A program made the translations under genes and the position numbers. A stretch of 6,081 nt of DNA from assembly GCA_023818555.1 (NCBI GenBank), contig JAMWCG010000060.1, positions 1-6,081 on the forward strand. Reading direction: 5' to 3'. Under the pieces are notes generated by a model that saw nothing but the letters and a program-made list of their open reading frames with translations, was not told the DNA's origin and did not search any database. This DNA is from Candidatus Omnitrophota bacterium (GTDB lineage Bacteria; Omnitrophota; Gorgyraeia; DTHP01). Numbering within the stretch: the stretch's first letter is position 1; each line of letters opens with the position of its first letter. Below are positions 1 to 5,791 of the stretch, piece by piece.

Positions 1-400
1 GGATATACTCAGAGATTAAAGAGGTCCAGGGGGGTCCGGCAAAGGCATTGAAACTGTTGAGTAAAACCACAAAAAGAATAAGGAAAAATATGGGATTTGC
101 TTTGAAAATATAAGGAATGAAGATAAGCGGGATAAACATCAAAGCGTGTAAAAAGACAGAGAGATTAATAATTTTCTTTCTACTTTTCAGTTTTTCACTA
201 AAATCTGCAGACTTTAATTGCACTAAGGAAGAGGAAAGGTTGGATAAAGCTGAAAGGGTTCCAATTTCTCTTACATTTGCTTTCAAGACTAAGGCATAGG
301 GAGTGATATAATCGGTAGTTAATCCAAACATACCTGAAGCAAAAACTCCGTCCCACAAGGAATAAGCAATGCTTCTTTTAATTTTATTTTGCTTAGGCAT
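1..400 (-). CDS. MFS-type membrane transporter, N-terminal part (cut by window edge)
   Basis: Reading the minus strand from the ATG at 398-400 gives an open frame of 133 codons that runs off the left edge without a stop. The protein starts MPKQNKIKRSIAYSLWDG and has hydrophobic stretches that fit membrane helices at about residues 11-38, 46-62, 78-99 and 103-121, separated by a basic loop (EKLKSRKK, 69-76). The fourth stretch leads into AGPPWTSLISEYI, a loop style common in major facilitator superfamily proteins. Full MFS transporters have about 400 residues, so roughly a third is present. The substrate cannot be told; the classical GxxxDRxGRR loop is replaced by a degenerate SADFSEKLKSRKK. 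The gene is divergent from the DUF763 gene with 30 bp between starts. No Shine-Dalgarno sequence precedes the ATG, and a TATAAT box lies only 8 nt away, which suggests a leaderless message. The membrane protein call is firm; the MFS assignment is likely but made from memory of the family. Confidence 0.75.
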   Translation of the reverse strand, partial: MPKQNKIKRSIAYSLWDGVFASGMFGLTTDYITPYALVLKANVREIGTLSALSNLSSSLVQLKSADFSEKLKSRKKIINLSVFLHALMFIPLIFIPYIFKANPIFFLILFVVLLNSFNAFAGPPWTSLISEYI

Positions 401-407
401 AGTTTTA

Positions 408-417
408 TATTATAATA
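408..417. promoter_or_regulatory. Symmetrical divergent -10 region between the transporter and DUF763 genes
   Basis: The ten bases TATTATAATA form a perfect palindrome. They contain TATAAT on the plus strand (411-416) and TATAAT on the minus strand (409-414). For the minus-strand gene a -35-like TTTTCA (plus-strand 432-437) lies 17 bp upstream, inside the start of the DUF763 gene. For the plus-strand gene a weak TTGCTT (389-394) lies 16 bp upstream, inside the start of the transporter gene. The two RNA polymerases would compete for the same melting region. The -10 boxes are seen directly; promoter activity is inferred. Confidence 0.55.
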
Positions 418-430
418 AAAAAAGGAAAAA

Positions 431-1510
431 ATGAAAAGAGGAATAGCCTACCTACCTTTACATTATGGGAAAGCCCCTTCCTGGCTTTTTAGGAGAATGA
501 AAATCTTAGCCAGAGAAATTGTTTTAATTATGGTTAAGGAATGGGGCACGGGTGAAATTTTGGATAGACTTTCTGACCCATTCTGGTTTCAGGCATTTGG
601 TTGTGTTCTGGGTTTTGACTGGCATTCCTCAGGGCTGACGACTACGGTTTGCGGAGCCTTAAAGGAGGGATTGAAGGATGTTTCTTCGGAAATTGGAATT
701 TTTGTCTGCGGTGGGAAGGGAGGGAATTCCCGTAAGACTCCTCAGGAAATAGAAAAAATTGCAGATAAAAGAATAATTAAAGTTTCTCCCGAAAAACTTA
801 TCTATGCCAGTAGAATGTCGGCAAAGGTGGATTCTACTGCTTTGCAAGATGGTTATCAGATTTACCATCACTGTTTTATCTTTACTCCTGAGGGGAAATG
901 GTGTGTGATTCAGCAGGGGATGAATGAAGATACTGGCTGGGCAAGAAGGTATCACTGGTTAAGTGAGGAACTAAAAGATTTTGTTTGTGAGCCACATAAA
1001 GCAATCTGTTCTGACCATAAGGGAAGAGTTTTAAATCTGGTGGCAAAAGAGAGTGAATCGGCAAGGGAGATGAGTGCAATCTTAGCCGGAGAGAAACCAG
1101 AAAAGGTAATTGGAGAGTTTGAAAAAATTAGAGAATTAAAATTATCTTCTCAGCATCCCGTTTCTTACCAGGATATTCATCCGGAGAATTTAAGAAAAAT
1201 TTTATTAAGAACCTATGCAGAAAAACCGGAGAATTTTGAGAAACTTCTTTCTATGGAAGGAGTTGGTCCAAAGACCATCCGTGCCTTGGCTTTGATTTCA
1301 GAATTGATTTATGGTAAGGAGGTTTCTGTGCGTGACCCTGTGTGCTTTTCCTTTGCCCATGGAGGGAAAGACGGTTATCCCTATCCTGTGAATAGAAAAG
1401 AATACGATTTATCCATCCAAATTCTCAAGGACTGTCTTAATCAGGCAAGGATAGGAGTCTATGAAAAACTAAATGCACTCAGAAGGCTCTCTGAGAGCGG
1501 AGAAAACTAA
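431..1510 (+). CDS. DUF763 family protein with C-terminal helix-hairpin-helix
   Basis: This 359-residue protein shows the hallmarks of the DUF763 (COG1415) family: the start MKRGIAYLPLHYGKAPSWLF, a central QQGMN...ARRYHWLSEE segment (161-180) and a C-terminal FAHGGKDGYPYPVNRKEYD block (308-326). No experimental function is known to me for the family. Residues 275-289 (MEGVGPKTIRALALI) match a helix-hairpin-helix, a motif that usually contacts the DNA or RNA backbone. K281 in GVGPKT followed by D302 recalls the Lys/Asp spacing of HhH-GPD DNA glycosylases, which is only a suggestion. No signal peptide or membrane segment is seen, so it is probably cytoplasmic. The start is preceded by AAGGA (422-426), four bases from the ATG. 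The gene lies 71 bp before acsD, which seems to have its own promoter, so a functional link to the acetyl-CoA pathway is not implied. Family assignment is confident; role is unknown. Confidence 0.9.
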   Translation: MKRGIAYLPLHYGKAPSWLFRRMKILAREIVLIMVKEWGTGEILDRLSDPFWFQAFGCVLGFDWHSSGLTTTVCGALKEGLKDVSSEIGIFVCGGKGGNSRKTPQEIEKIADKRIIKVSPEKLIYASRMSAKVDSTALQDGYQIYHHCFIFTPEGKWCVIQQGMNEDTGWARRYHWLSEELKDFVCEPHKAICSDHKGRVLNLVAKESESAREMSAILAGEKPEKVIGEFEKIRELKLSSQHPVSYQDIHPENLRKILLRTYAEKPENFEKLLSMEGVGPKTIRALALISELIYGKEVSVRDPVCFSFAHGGKDGYPYPVNRKEYDLSIQILKDCLNQARIGVYEKLNALRRLSESGEN

Positions 1511-1525
1511 ATATCTGGTTTTTTC

Positions 1526-1554
1526 TTCGCAAATGGAGTAGAATATGGTAAAAT
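1526..1554 (+). promoter_or_regulatory. Putative promoter of the acsD-acsE-panB cluster
   Basis: An extended -10 element, TGGTAAAAT (1546-1554), has five of six bases of TATAAT plus the upstream TG. A TTCGCA at 1526-1531 matches four of six bases of the -35 consensus, with a 17-bp spacer. Transcription would start near 1561, giving a leader of about 20 nt that carries the acsD ribosome binding site. The region is AT-rich, so chance matches are possible, but it is the best candidate in the 71-bp gap. Confidence 0.5.
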
Positions 1555-1581
1555 AAATAAAAATATTTAAAAGGAGATTTT

Positions 1582-2553
1582 ATGGAAAAAGCACGGGAGA
1601 AATGGGTAGGTAAGGTTAATGAACTGGTGATTGGAGCAGAACCTCAAGAAGGGGGGACGAGGAAGAAGATTATAAAAATAGGCGGAGAAAATACTTTGCC
1701 CTTTTTATATTTTGAAGGGAAAATACCTAATCCCCCGGTGGTAGCGATGGAAGTCTGGGATACTGAACCGGTTGCTTGGCCGGAGGTTTTGAAAGAAGAA
1801 TTTAAAGGGTGCCTTAAAGACCCAGTGGCTTGGGCAAAAAAAGCAGTGGAAGAATGGAATATAGATTTACTCTGTTTAAGACTATTTAGCACGCATCCCG
1901 ATGTTCAGAATACCTCTCCTGAGGAAGCCGGAAAAATAGTGGAGAAAGTTTTACATGCGGTAGGTGTTCCCTTGATAATTATTGGAGGTTATTCCGCACA
2001 GAAAGATGGAGATGTTCTCTTCAGGGTGAGTGAAGTTGTAAAGGGAGAAAATTGTCTTTTGGGAATTGCGGTGCAGGAGAACTATAAGACCATAACCGCA
2101 AGTTGTCTTAGCGGAGGACATTCGCTTATTGCGGAAACCCCCATAGATATAAATTTAGCCAAGCAATTGAATATTCTCATTTCAGATATGGGCTTCCCCG
2201 CAGAAAGAATTGTGATTCATCATTCTACAGGTGGACTGGGTTATGGTTTAGAATATACTTATTCGGTAATGGAAAGGACGCGTCTGGCTGGTTTGAGTGG
2301 GGATAAGATGCTTTCCCAACCGATGATTAATTTTGTCGGGCAAGAGGTCTGGCGGGCAAAAGAGGCGAAGACTTCTGAGGAGGAGATGCCAGTTTGGGGA
2401 AGGCAGAGAGAGAGAGCCATTCTCTGGGAGGCAACCACCGCAGTTGCTTTTCTTAACGCAGGGGCGAATATCCTGGTAATGAACCATCCTCAAGCAATAA
2501 AATTGGTAAAAGAGACCATAAAAGAACTGATGGTGGATTTAGTCTCAAAGTGA
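1582..2553 (+). CDS. acsD: Corrinoid iron-sulfur protein small subunit (CO dehydrogenase/acetyl-CoA synthase delta subunit)
   Basis: AcsD pairs with AcsC to form the corrinoid iron-sulfur protein, which carries the methyl group from methyltetrahydrofolate to acetyl-CoA synthase in the cytoplasmic Wood-Ljungdahl pathway. The 323-residue length equals that of the Moorella protein as I recall it. Recognisable blocks run the whole length: GAEPQEGGTR (18-27), the FEGKIPNPPVVAMEVWD region (44-60), GENCLLGIAVQENYKTI (155-171), SPIDIN-like TPIDINLAKQLNILI (186-200), GGLGYGLEYTYSVMERTRL (217-235), VGQEVWRAKEA (252-262) and the C-terminal WGRQRERAILWEATTA (272-287). The subunit is a TIM barrel; cobalamin and the [4Fe-4S] cluster sit mainly on AcsC, which is not in the window. 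AAGGAG at 1571-1576 sits five bases before the ATG. One oddity is HH at 213-214, where relatives usually have DP before the GGLGYG block. acsE follows after 32 bp, matching the usual acsD-acsE order. Confidence 0.96.
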   Translation: MEKAREKWVGKVNELVIGAEPQEGGTRKKIIKIGGENTLPFLYFEGKIPNPPVVAMEVWDTEPVAWPEVLKEEFKGCLKDPVAWAKKAVEEWNIDLLCLRLFSTHPDVQNTSPEEAGKIVEKVLHAVGVPLIIIGGYSAQKDGDVLFRVSEVVKGENCLLGIAVQENYKTITASCLSGGHSLIAETPIDINLAKQLNILISDMGFPAERIVIHHSTGGLGYGLEYTYSVMERTRLAGLSGDKMLSQPMINFVGQEVWRAKEAKTSEEEMPVWGRQRERAILWEATTAVAFLNAGANILVMNHPQAIKLVKETIKELMVDLVSK

Positions 2554-2585
2554 GAATGAACAACCTAAATTAAAAGGGGGATATT

Positions 2586-3359
2586 GTGTATATCATCGGT
2601 GAAAGAATCAATGGGATGTTTAAGGATGTAGCCAAGGCGATTAGGGAAAAAAATAAAAGAATTATTCAGGAATTGGCTTTAAAACAGATAGAGAAAGGAG
2701 CAGATGCATTGGATGTCAATTTGGGGACAGCGGTAGAAGACCCCCTTTCCGCTATGGAATGGTTGGTAAAAACGATTGGGGAAGTGACCGAGATTACTCT
2801 GGCTATTGATACGACAAAATTGGCAGTAATGGAGAAGGGACTGCAGTGTTGTAAATCTAAACCCATAATCAATTCTACCTCGGCGGATGAAGAAAAATTG
2901 AATACCCTCATCCCTCTGGCAAAGAAATATAATGCGGGTTTGATTGGATTGACAATGTCTCGGAAAGGAATTCCCTCCGATGCTAATTCCCGTTTAGAGT
3001 TGGCAATACATATTCTTAACCGTTGGCAGGAAGAAGGCTTACCTGTGGAGGACCTGTATATTGATGCGGTAATTCTTCCCGTAAATGTGGCGCAGGCGCA
3101 GTGTCCGGAAGTTTTAGAAACTATCCATCAGGTAAAGATGCTTTCTCAACCTCCTCCCAAAACAATCTTAGGATTGAGCAATGTTTCTCAGGGGACAAAG
3201 TACCGTTCTTTAATAAATCGCACTTATTTGGTAATGGCGCTTGCTTTTGGCTTGGAGGCGGCTATTTTAGACCCCTTTGATGAAGAATTGAGGCAGGCAA
3301 TGCGCACCGCTGAGGTCTTATTGAATAAGACAGTCTATTGTGATTCCTATTTAAAATGA
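2586..3359 (+). CDS. acsE: 5-methyltetrahydrofolate:corrinoid/iron-sulfur protein methyltransferase
   Basis: AcsE transfers the N5 methyl group of methyltetrahydrofolate to Co(I) of the AcsC/AcsD corrinoid protein, the last folate step of the methyl branch of acetyl-CoA synthesis. The 257-residue protein is a single pterin-binding TIM barrel, near the 262 residues of Moorella AcsE. Numbering coincides with that enzyme: D75 (AIDTT), N96 (IINST), D160 (YIDAVILP) and N199 (GLSNVSQ), the residues implicated in pterin binding and N5 protonation, are all present. GERINGMF opens the protein and LLNKTVYCDSYLK closes it, both typical. The start is GTG (VYIIGERING at the DNA level), preceded by a G-rich AAAAGGGGG (2572-2580) rather than a full ribosome binding site. 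Retention of every key residue argues for a working enzyme using tetrahydrofolate. It follows acsD and precedes panB by 18 bp, almost certainly on one transcript. Confidence 0.97.
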   Translation: MYIIGERINGMFKDVAKAIREKNKRIIQELALKQIEKGADALDVNLGTAVEDPLSAMEWLVKTIGEVTEITLAIDTTKLAVMEKGLQCCKSKPIINSTSADEEKLNTLIPLAKKYNAGLIGLTMSRKGIPSDANSRLELAIHILNRWQEEGLPVEDLYIDAVILPVNVAQAQCPEVLETIHQVKMLSQPPPKTILGLSNVSQGTKYRSLINRTYLVMALAFGLEAAILDPFDEELRQAMRTAEVLLNKTVYCDSYLK

Positions 3360-3377
3360 GTTAATAAGGGAGGGAAG

Positions 3378-4214
3378 ATGGAGAGGAGAAAATTGACTAT
3401 TCCCGAGATTATCCAGAAGAAAAATGAAGGGAGAAAAATTACCATGCTCACTGCCTATGATTATCCTATCGCTTCTTTTATTGAGCAGGCAGGAATAGAT
3501 ATAATTCTGGTAGGCGATTCTTTGGGGATGGTGGTATTGGGTTATGAAAATACCATCCCGGTAACTATGGAAGAGATGCTTCACCATACCAAGGCAGTAA
3601 AACGGGCAGTAAAGTATGCCTTGTTAGTGGGAGATATGCCTTATATGTCTTTCCATAAGAGTAAAGAGGACGCTATCTATAATGCCGGAAGATTTATTAA
3701 AGAGGCAGGTTGTGATGCGGTGAAATTAGAATTTTATCCTGGAGTAATAGAGATTACTAAAGCCATTGTTTCGGCGGGGATTCCGGTGATGGGACATATT
3801 GGCTTAACTCCTCAGACTGTAATGCAGTTAGGTGGATATAAAGTTCAAGGCAAAGACGCGGAAAGAGCTAAAACGCTTATTGAGGCAGCCATCTCTTTTG
3901 AGGAGGCAGGTTGTTTCAGTATAGTCTTAGAGTGTGTTCCGGATAAATTAGCAAAGATTATAACTGAGAGATTAAGGATTCCTACTATCGGTATTGGGGC
4001 AGGACCTGATTGCGATGGGCAGGTTTTAGTAACCCATGACCTGTTGGGACTATTTGAAAGATTTTTGCCCAAATTTGCTAAACGGTATGTAAACCTTGCT
4101 CCACAAATTGTTGAGGCGGTAAAGGAATTTAAGGAAGAGGTGGAATCGGGGGTTTTCCCGGACCGCTCCCACTCATTCACTATTTCTGAAGAAGAATTGA
4201 GGAAGATAAAATAG
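3378..4214 (+). CDS. panB: 3-methyl-2-oxobutanoate (ketopantoate) hydroxymethyltransferase
   Basis: PanB makes 2-dehydropantoate from 3-methyl-2-oxobutanoate and 5,10-methylene-tetrahydrofolate, the first committed step of pantothenate and coenzyme A synthesis. The 278-residue protein is full length (the E. coli enzyme has about 264). Diagnostic segments are MLTAYDYPIA (23-32), VGDSLGMVVLGY (45-56), VGDMPYMSF (84-92), AVKLEF (114-119), GHIGLTPQ (139-146) and IGIGAGPDCDGQVLV (204-218). By alignment to E. coli, D47 and D86 would be the Mg2+ ligands, K116 and E118 substrate or metal neighbours, and E185 (VLECVP) the putative catalytic base, so the active site looks intact. GGGAGG (3368-3373) lies four bases before the ATG. 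The usual partners panC, panE and panD are absent here. Instead the gene sits behind acsE, whose substrate is also a folate one-carbon carrier. Confidence 0.97.
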   Translation: MERRKLTIPEIIQKKNEGRKITMLTAYDYPIASFIEQAGIDIILVGDSLGMVVLGYENTIPVTMEEMLHHTKAVKRAVKYALLVGDMPYMSFHKSKEDAIYNAGRFIKEAGCDAVKLEFYPGVIEITKAIVSAGIPVMGHIGLTPQTVMQLGGYKVQGKDAERAKTLIEAAISFEEAGCFSIVLECVPDKLAKIITERLRIPTIGIGAGPDCDGQVLVTHDLLGLFERFLPKFAKRYVNLAPQIVEAVKEFKEEVESGVFPDRSHSFTISEEELRKIK

Positions 4215-4238
4215 TTCCGAGAAGAGAGAAGATTTTAA

Positions 4239-4874
4239 GTGAAGATAGTTCCTGCCATTCTTACCGCTGACCTTAAGGATTTAGAATTGAAAATTCGTCA
4301 GGTAGAGTCTTTTAGTGACCTTGCGCAGATTGATATTATGGACGGTAAATTCGTCCCTTCAAAGAGTATTACGGCCGGAGATTTAGCAAAAATTAAAACT
4401 AAACTTTTTTTAGAAGCACATCTTATGGTAGAAAATCCCCTTAAGGAGATTATTTCCTTTAAAGAGGCAGGTGTAAAAAGGATTATTTTTCATTTTGAAT
4501 CTCAGGATGAACCTGAAGAAGTAATAAAAAAACTCCGTAAGGAGAATATAGAAGTAGGTTTAGCGATAAATCCGGAGACCGAAATTAAAGATGTAGAGAA
4601 GTTCTTGAATGACATCGACCTTCTTCTCATTATGGCAGTTAACCCGGGTTTTTACGGAAGCAGGTTTATTCCCGAAGTATTGCGTAAAGCGCAAGAGCTT
4701 TATCCAAAGAAGAGAAATTACCTTTTAGGATTAGATGGGGGAGTTAAAAGGGGAAATATTAGAAAAGTAAGTTTTTCCGGTATTGAAATAGTCTATGTAG
4801 GCAGTGGAATATTTGGGGAAGGAGAGCCTAAAAAAAATTTTTTTCTTTTACTTGAAGAGATAAAAGAGGTATAA
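4239..4874 (+). CDS. Ribulose-phosphate 3-epimerase family protein, diverged
   Basis: The 211-residue protein has the pattern of ribulose-phosphate 3-epimerase: PAILTADL (5-12), QIDIMDGKFVPS (30-41), EAHLMVENP (59-67), FHFES (84-88), LAINPET (108-114), MAVNPGFYGSRFIPE (132-146) and LGLDGGVKRGNI (163-174). The enzyme normally interconverts ribulose 5-phosphate and xylulose 5-phosphate with a metal held by two His and two Asp. Here D32, H61 and D166 are retained, but the first ligand His of the H-x-D-x-MDG motif is replaced by Q30. GFGGQ is GFYGS, and the usual SILSAD is AILTAD. It may be a weakened epimerase or a relative with another sugar phosphate as substrate. The start is a GTG directly after an in-frame TAA (4236-4238), so no earlier start is possible, and the beta-strand 1 motif follows at once. 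The ribosome binding site is weak (AGAGAGAAG). It lies 24 bp after panB and is probably cotranscribed. Confidence 0.85.
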   Translation: MKIVPAILTADLKDLELKIRQVESFSDLAQIDIMDGKFVPSKSITAGDLAKIKTKLFLEAHLMVENPLKEIISFKEAGVKRIIFHFESQDEPEEVIKKLRKENIEVGLAINPETEIKDVEKFLNDIDLLLIMAVNPGFYGSRFIPEVLRKAQELYPKKRNYLLGLDGGVKRGNIRKVSFSGIEIVYVGSGIFGEGEPKKNFFLLLEEIKEV

Positions 4875-4886
4875 TTAAAAAGAGGA

Positions 4887-4916
4887 TTGTCTATGGCTTA
4901 GAATGATTGTGCTAAT
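4887..4916 (+). promoter_or_regulatory. Weak candidate promoter before the DnaA-lid-like gene
   Basis: The 68-bp gap after the epimerase-like gene holds TTGTCT (4887-4892, four of six -35 bases) and, 18 bp on, GCTAAT (4911-4916, four of six -10 bases) with TG one base upstream as in an extended -10. No hairpin plus T-run terminator is visible in the gap, so read-through from the upstream cluster is also possible. This is a suggestion only. Confidence 0.25.
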
Positions 4917-4929
4917 TTTGAAATAATGA

Positions 4930-4939
4930 AAGGAGGTGA
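4930..4939 (+). promoter_or_regulatory. Full-consensus Shine-Dalgarno sequence
   Basis: AAGGAGGTGA matches the anti-Shine-Dalgarno tail of 16S rRNA over its whole length, and GGAGG ends six bases before the ATG at 4943. It is by far the strongest ribosome binding site in the window; neighbours have partial ones. It supports the 105-residue frame that follows as a truly translated gene. The TGA within it (4937-4939) is in that frame, so translation cannot start further upstream. Confidence 0.9.
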
Positions 4940-4942
4940 GGG

Positions 4943-5260
4943 ATGAAAGCCTCACTTGAGTCAAGGATAGATAACCTTTTAAGGACTATCGATACTCAAG
5001 GAGGGGAAAGGGCAAAATTAGATTTCTTTTTGCGTAAAGAGTTGTTGAAACTGAAGGCAGAGATTGCGGGATTAAATTTACCTTCTGAGGTAATTGATTT
5101 TGTGGCACGGAAGGTAGATTCCAATGTGCGCGATTTAGAGGAGACTTCCACAGATTTAATTGCCTATGCGGTGGCGAGGAAAAGTCCCATTGATTTGGAT
5201 TTGACTCAAAGATTTTTTGCTTCCCGCACCAGGAAGAAAAAATCTCTGCGGAGAAGGTAA
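4943..5260 (+). CDS. Small protein resembling the AAA+ lid (domain IIIb) of DnaA, free-standing
   Basis: The 105-residue product has no ATPase core but aligns without gaps to the end of DnaA domain III. Residues 31-76 (RKELLKLKAEIAGLNLPSEV, then IDFVARKVDSNVRDLEETST and DLIAYA) parallel the DnaA series R..IL.KKA...GL.LP.EV..FIA..I.SNVRELEGAL..L.AYA, and KSPIDLDLTQRFF (80-92) continues as in DnaA. R63, in SNVRDLE, corresponds to the sensor 2 arginine (R334 of E. coli DnaA). The GAL that normally follows is changed to ETS. Walker A and B motifs and the DNA-binding domain IV are absent. The first 30 residues are charged and helical in character, with LESR faintly recalling DnaA LEDRL. The C-terminus is strongly basic (RTRKKKSLRRR), which could bind nucleic acid. 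It might bind DnaA or a replication protein, or it may be a fossil; function is unknown. The perfect ribosome binding site and clean frame argue against a pseudogene. Confidence 0.75.
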   Translation: MKASLESRIDNLLRTIDTQGGERAKLDFFLRKELLKLKAEIAGLNLPSEVIDFVARKVDSNVRDLEETSTDLIAYAVARKSPIDLDLTQRFFASRTRKKKSLRRR

Positions 5261-5320
5261 AGAAGGGTTTCTTTCTTGGTTCAGATAATCAGACTTGAGA
5301 AAAGAGGGGATTTTGTTTAT

Positions 5321-5773
5321 ATGTTAGAAGAAAAGATTTATCAAGATTATTTACAGGCATTAAAAAATAGAGAAAAAGAAAAGACTGATTTTCTAAGTTT
5401 CATCCGTTCAGAGCTTAAAAATTTTGCCATCCAGTTGAGAAAGGATAAACTCAGCGATGAAGAAGTCCTTACTGTCCTGCATAAACAGAGAAAACGGCTG
5501 GAAGAGTCAGGAGAAACCATCAAACTTTCCAAAAGACAGGATATGATTGATAAGATAGAAAGGGAACTGGCACTTCTCAAAACCTATCTTCCCCAACCTT
5601 TAAATGAAAGCGAACTGAGGGAGCTAATTGCGAGAAAAATAGAGGAAACTCAAGCCACCTCTCTCAAAGATATGGGAAAAGTAATGAAAGAAGTCTTAGC
5701 TGAGGTAGGCATAAGAGCAGAAGCAAAAAAGGTGAGCGAACTGGTGAGGGAGAAACTCTCCGTCCTTTCCTAA
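5321..5773 (+). CDS. yqeY: GatB/YqeY domain protein
   Basis: The protein is a free-standing YqeY, related to the C-terminal tRNA-binding tail of the amidotransferase subunit GatB. Its own function is not established; a tRNA-linked role is inferred from the domain. From the ATG at 5321 it has 150 residues, the family's usual length, and begins MLEEKIYQDYLQALKNREKE with the typical IRSEL helix near residue 29. KRLEESGE, the LLKTYLPQPLNESEL block and MGKVMKEVLAEV...VSELVREKL close to the C-terminus are all characteristic. The same frame is open upstream to a TTG at 5276 with AGAAGGG eight bases before it, which would add 15 residues (first line MVQIIRLEKRGDFVY). I prefer 5321 because family members start there, with GAGGGG (5304-5309) as a distant ribosome binding site. 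It sits between the DnaA-lid-like gene and miaB, a tRNA-modification neighbour. Confidence 0.93.
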   Translation: MLEEKIYQDYLQALKNREKEKTDFLSFIRSELKNFAIQLRKDKLSDEEVLTVLHKQRKRLEESGETIKLSKRQDMIDKIERELALLKTYLPQPLNESELRELIARKIEETQATSLKDMGKVMKEVLAEVGIRAEAKKVSELVREKLSVLS

Positions 5774-5791
5774 CCCCAAATCTACGCGGTG

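Noticed and set aside
117..299. Plus-strand 60-residue open frame with a hydrophobic N-terminus.
   Set aside because: It lies wholly antisense to the minus-strand transporter gene, which has far better protein character; the hydrophobic run is a shadow of it, and no ribosome binding site precedes it.
659..955. Minus-strand open frames within the DUF763 gene and, likewise, within acsD, acsE, panB and yqeY.
   Set aside because: All are antisense to genes with clear family matches, lack ribosome binding sites and show no recognisable protein features.
1478..1524. Possible terminator after the DUF763 gene: CTCAGA/TCTGAG and GCTCT/AGAGC hairpins, with a run of six T at 1519-1524.
   Set aside because: The hairpins are inside the coding end and more than 20 bases from the T-run; the only stem adjoining the T-run (AAAAC/GTTTT) is too weak. 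No convincing intrinsic terminator.
2305..3154. Near-identical 17-mers in acsD (around 2305) and acsE (around 3138) reading AAGATGCTTTC(C/T)CAACC.
   Set aside because: Both encode KMLSQP-type stretches that also occur in homologs of each protein; a single short match in different enzymes is best taken as coincidence rather than a repeat element.
5259..5274. AAAGAA/TTCTTT hairpin overlapping the stop of the DnaA-lid-like gene.
   Set aside because: Six A/T-rich pairs with a four-base loop and no following T-run; too weak to call a terminator.
5276..5320. Upstream TTG start for yqeY adding 15 residues.
   Set aside because: Possible, with a fair ribosome binding site, but family members begin at the equivalent of the ATG at 5321, and the added residues have no family counterpart.
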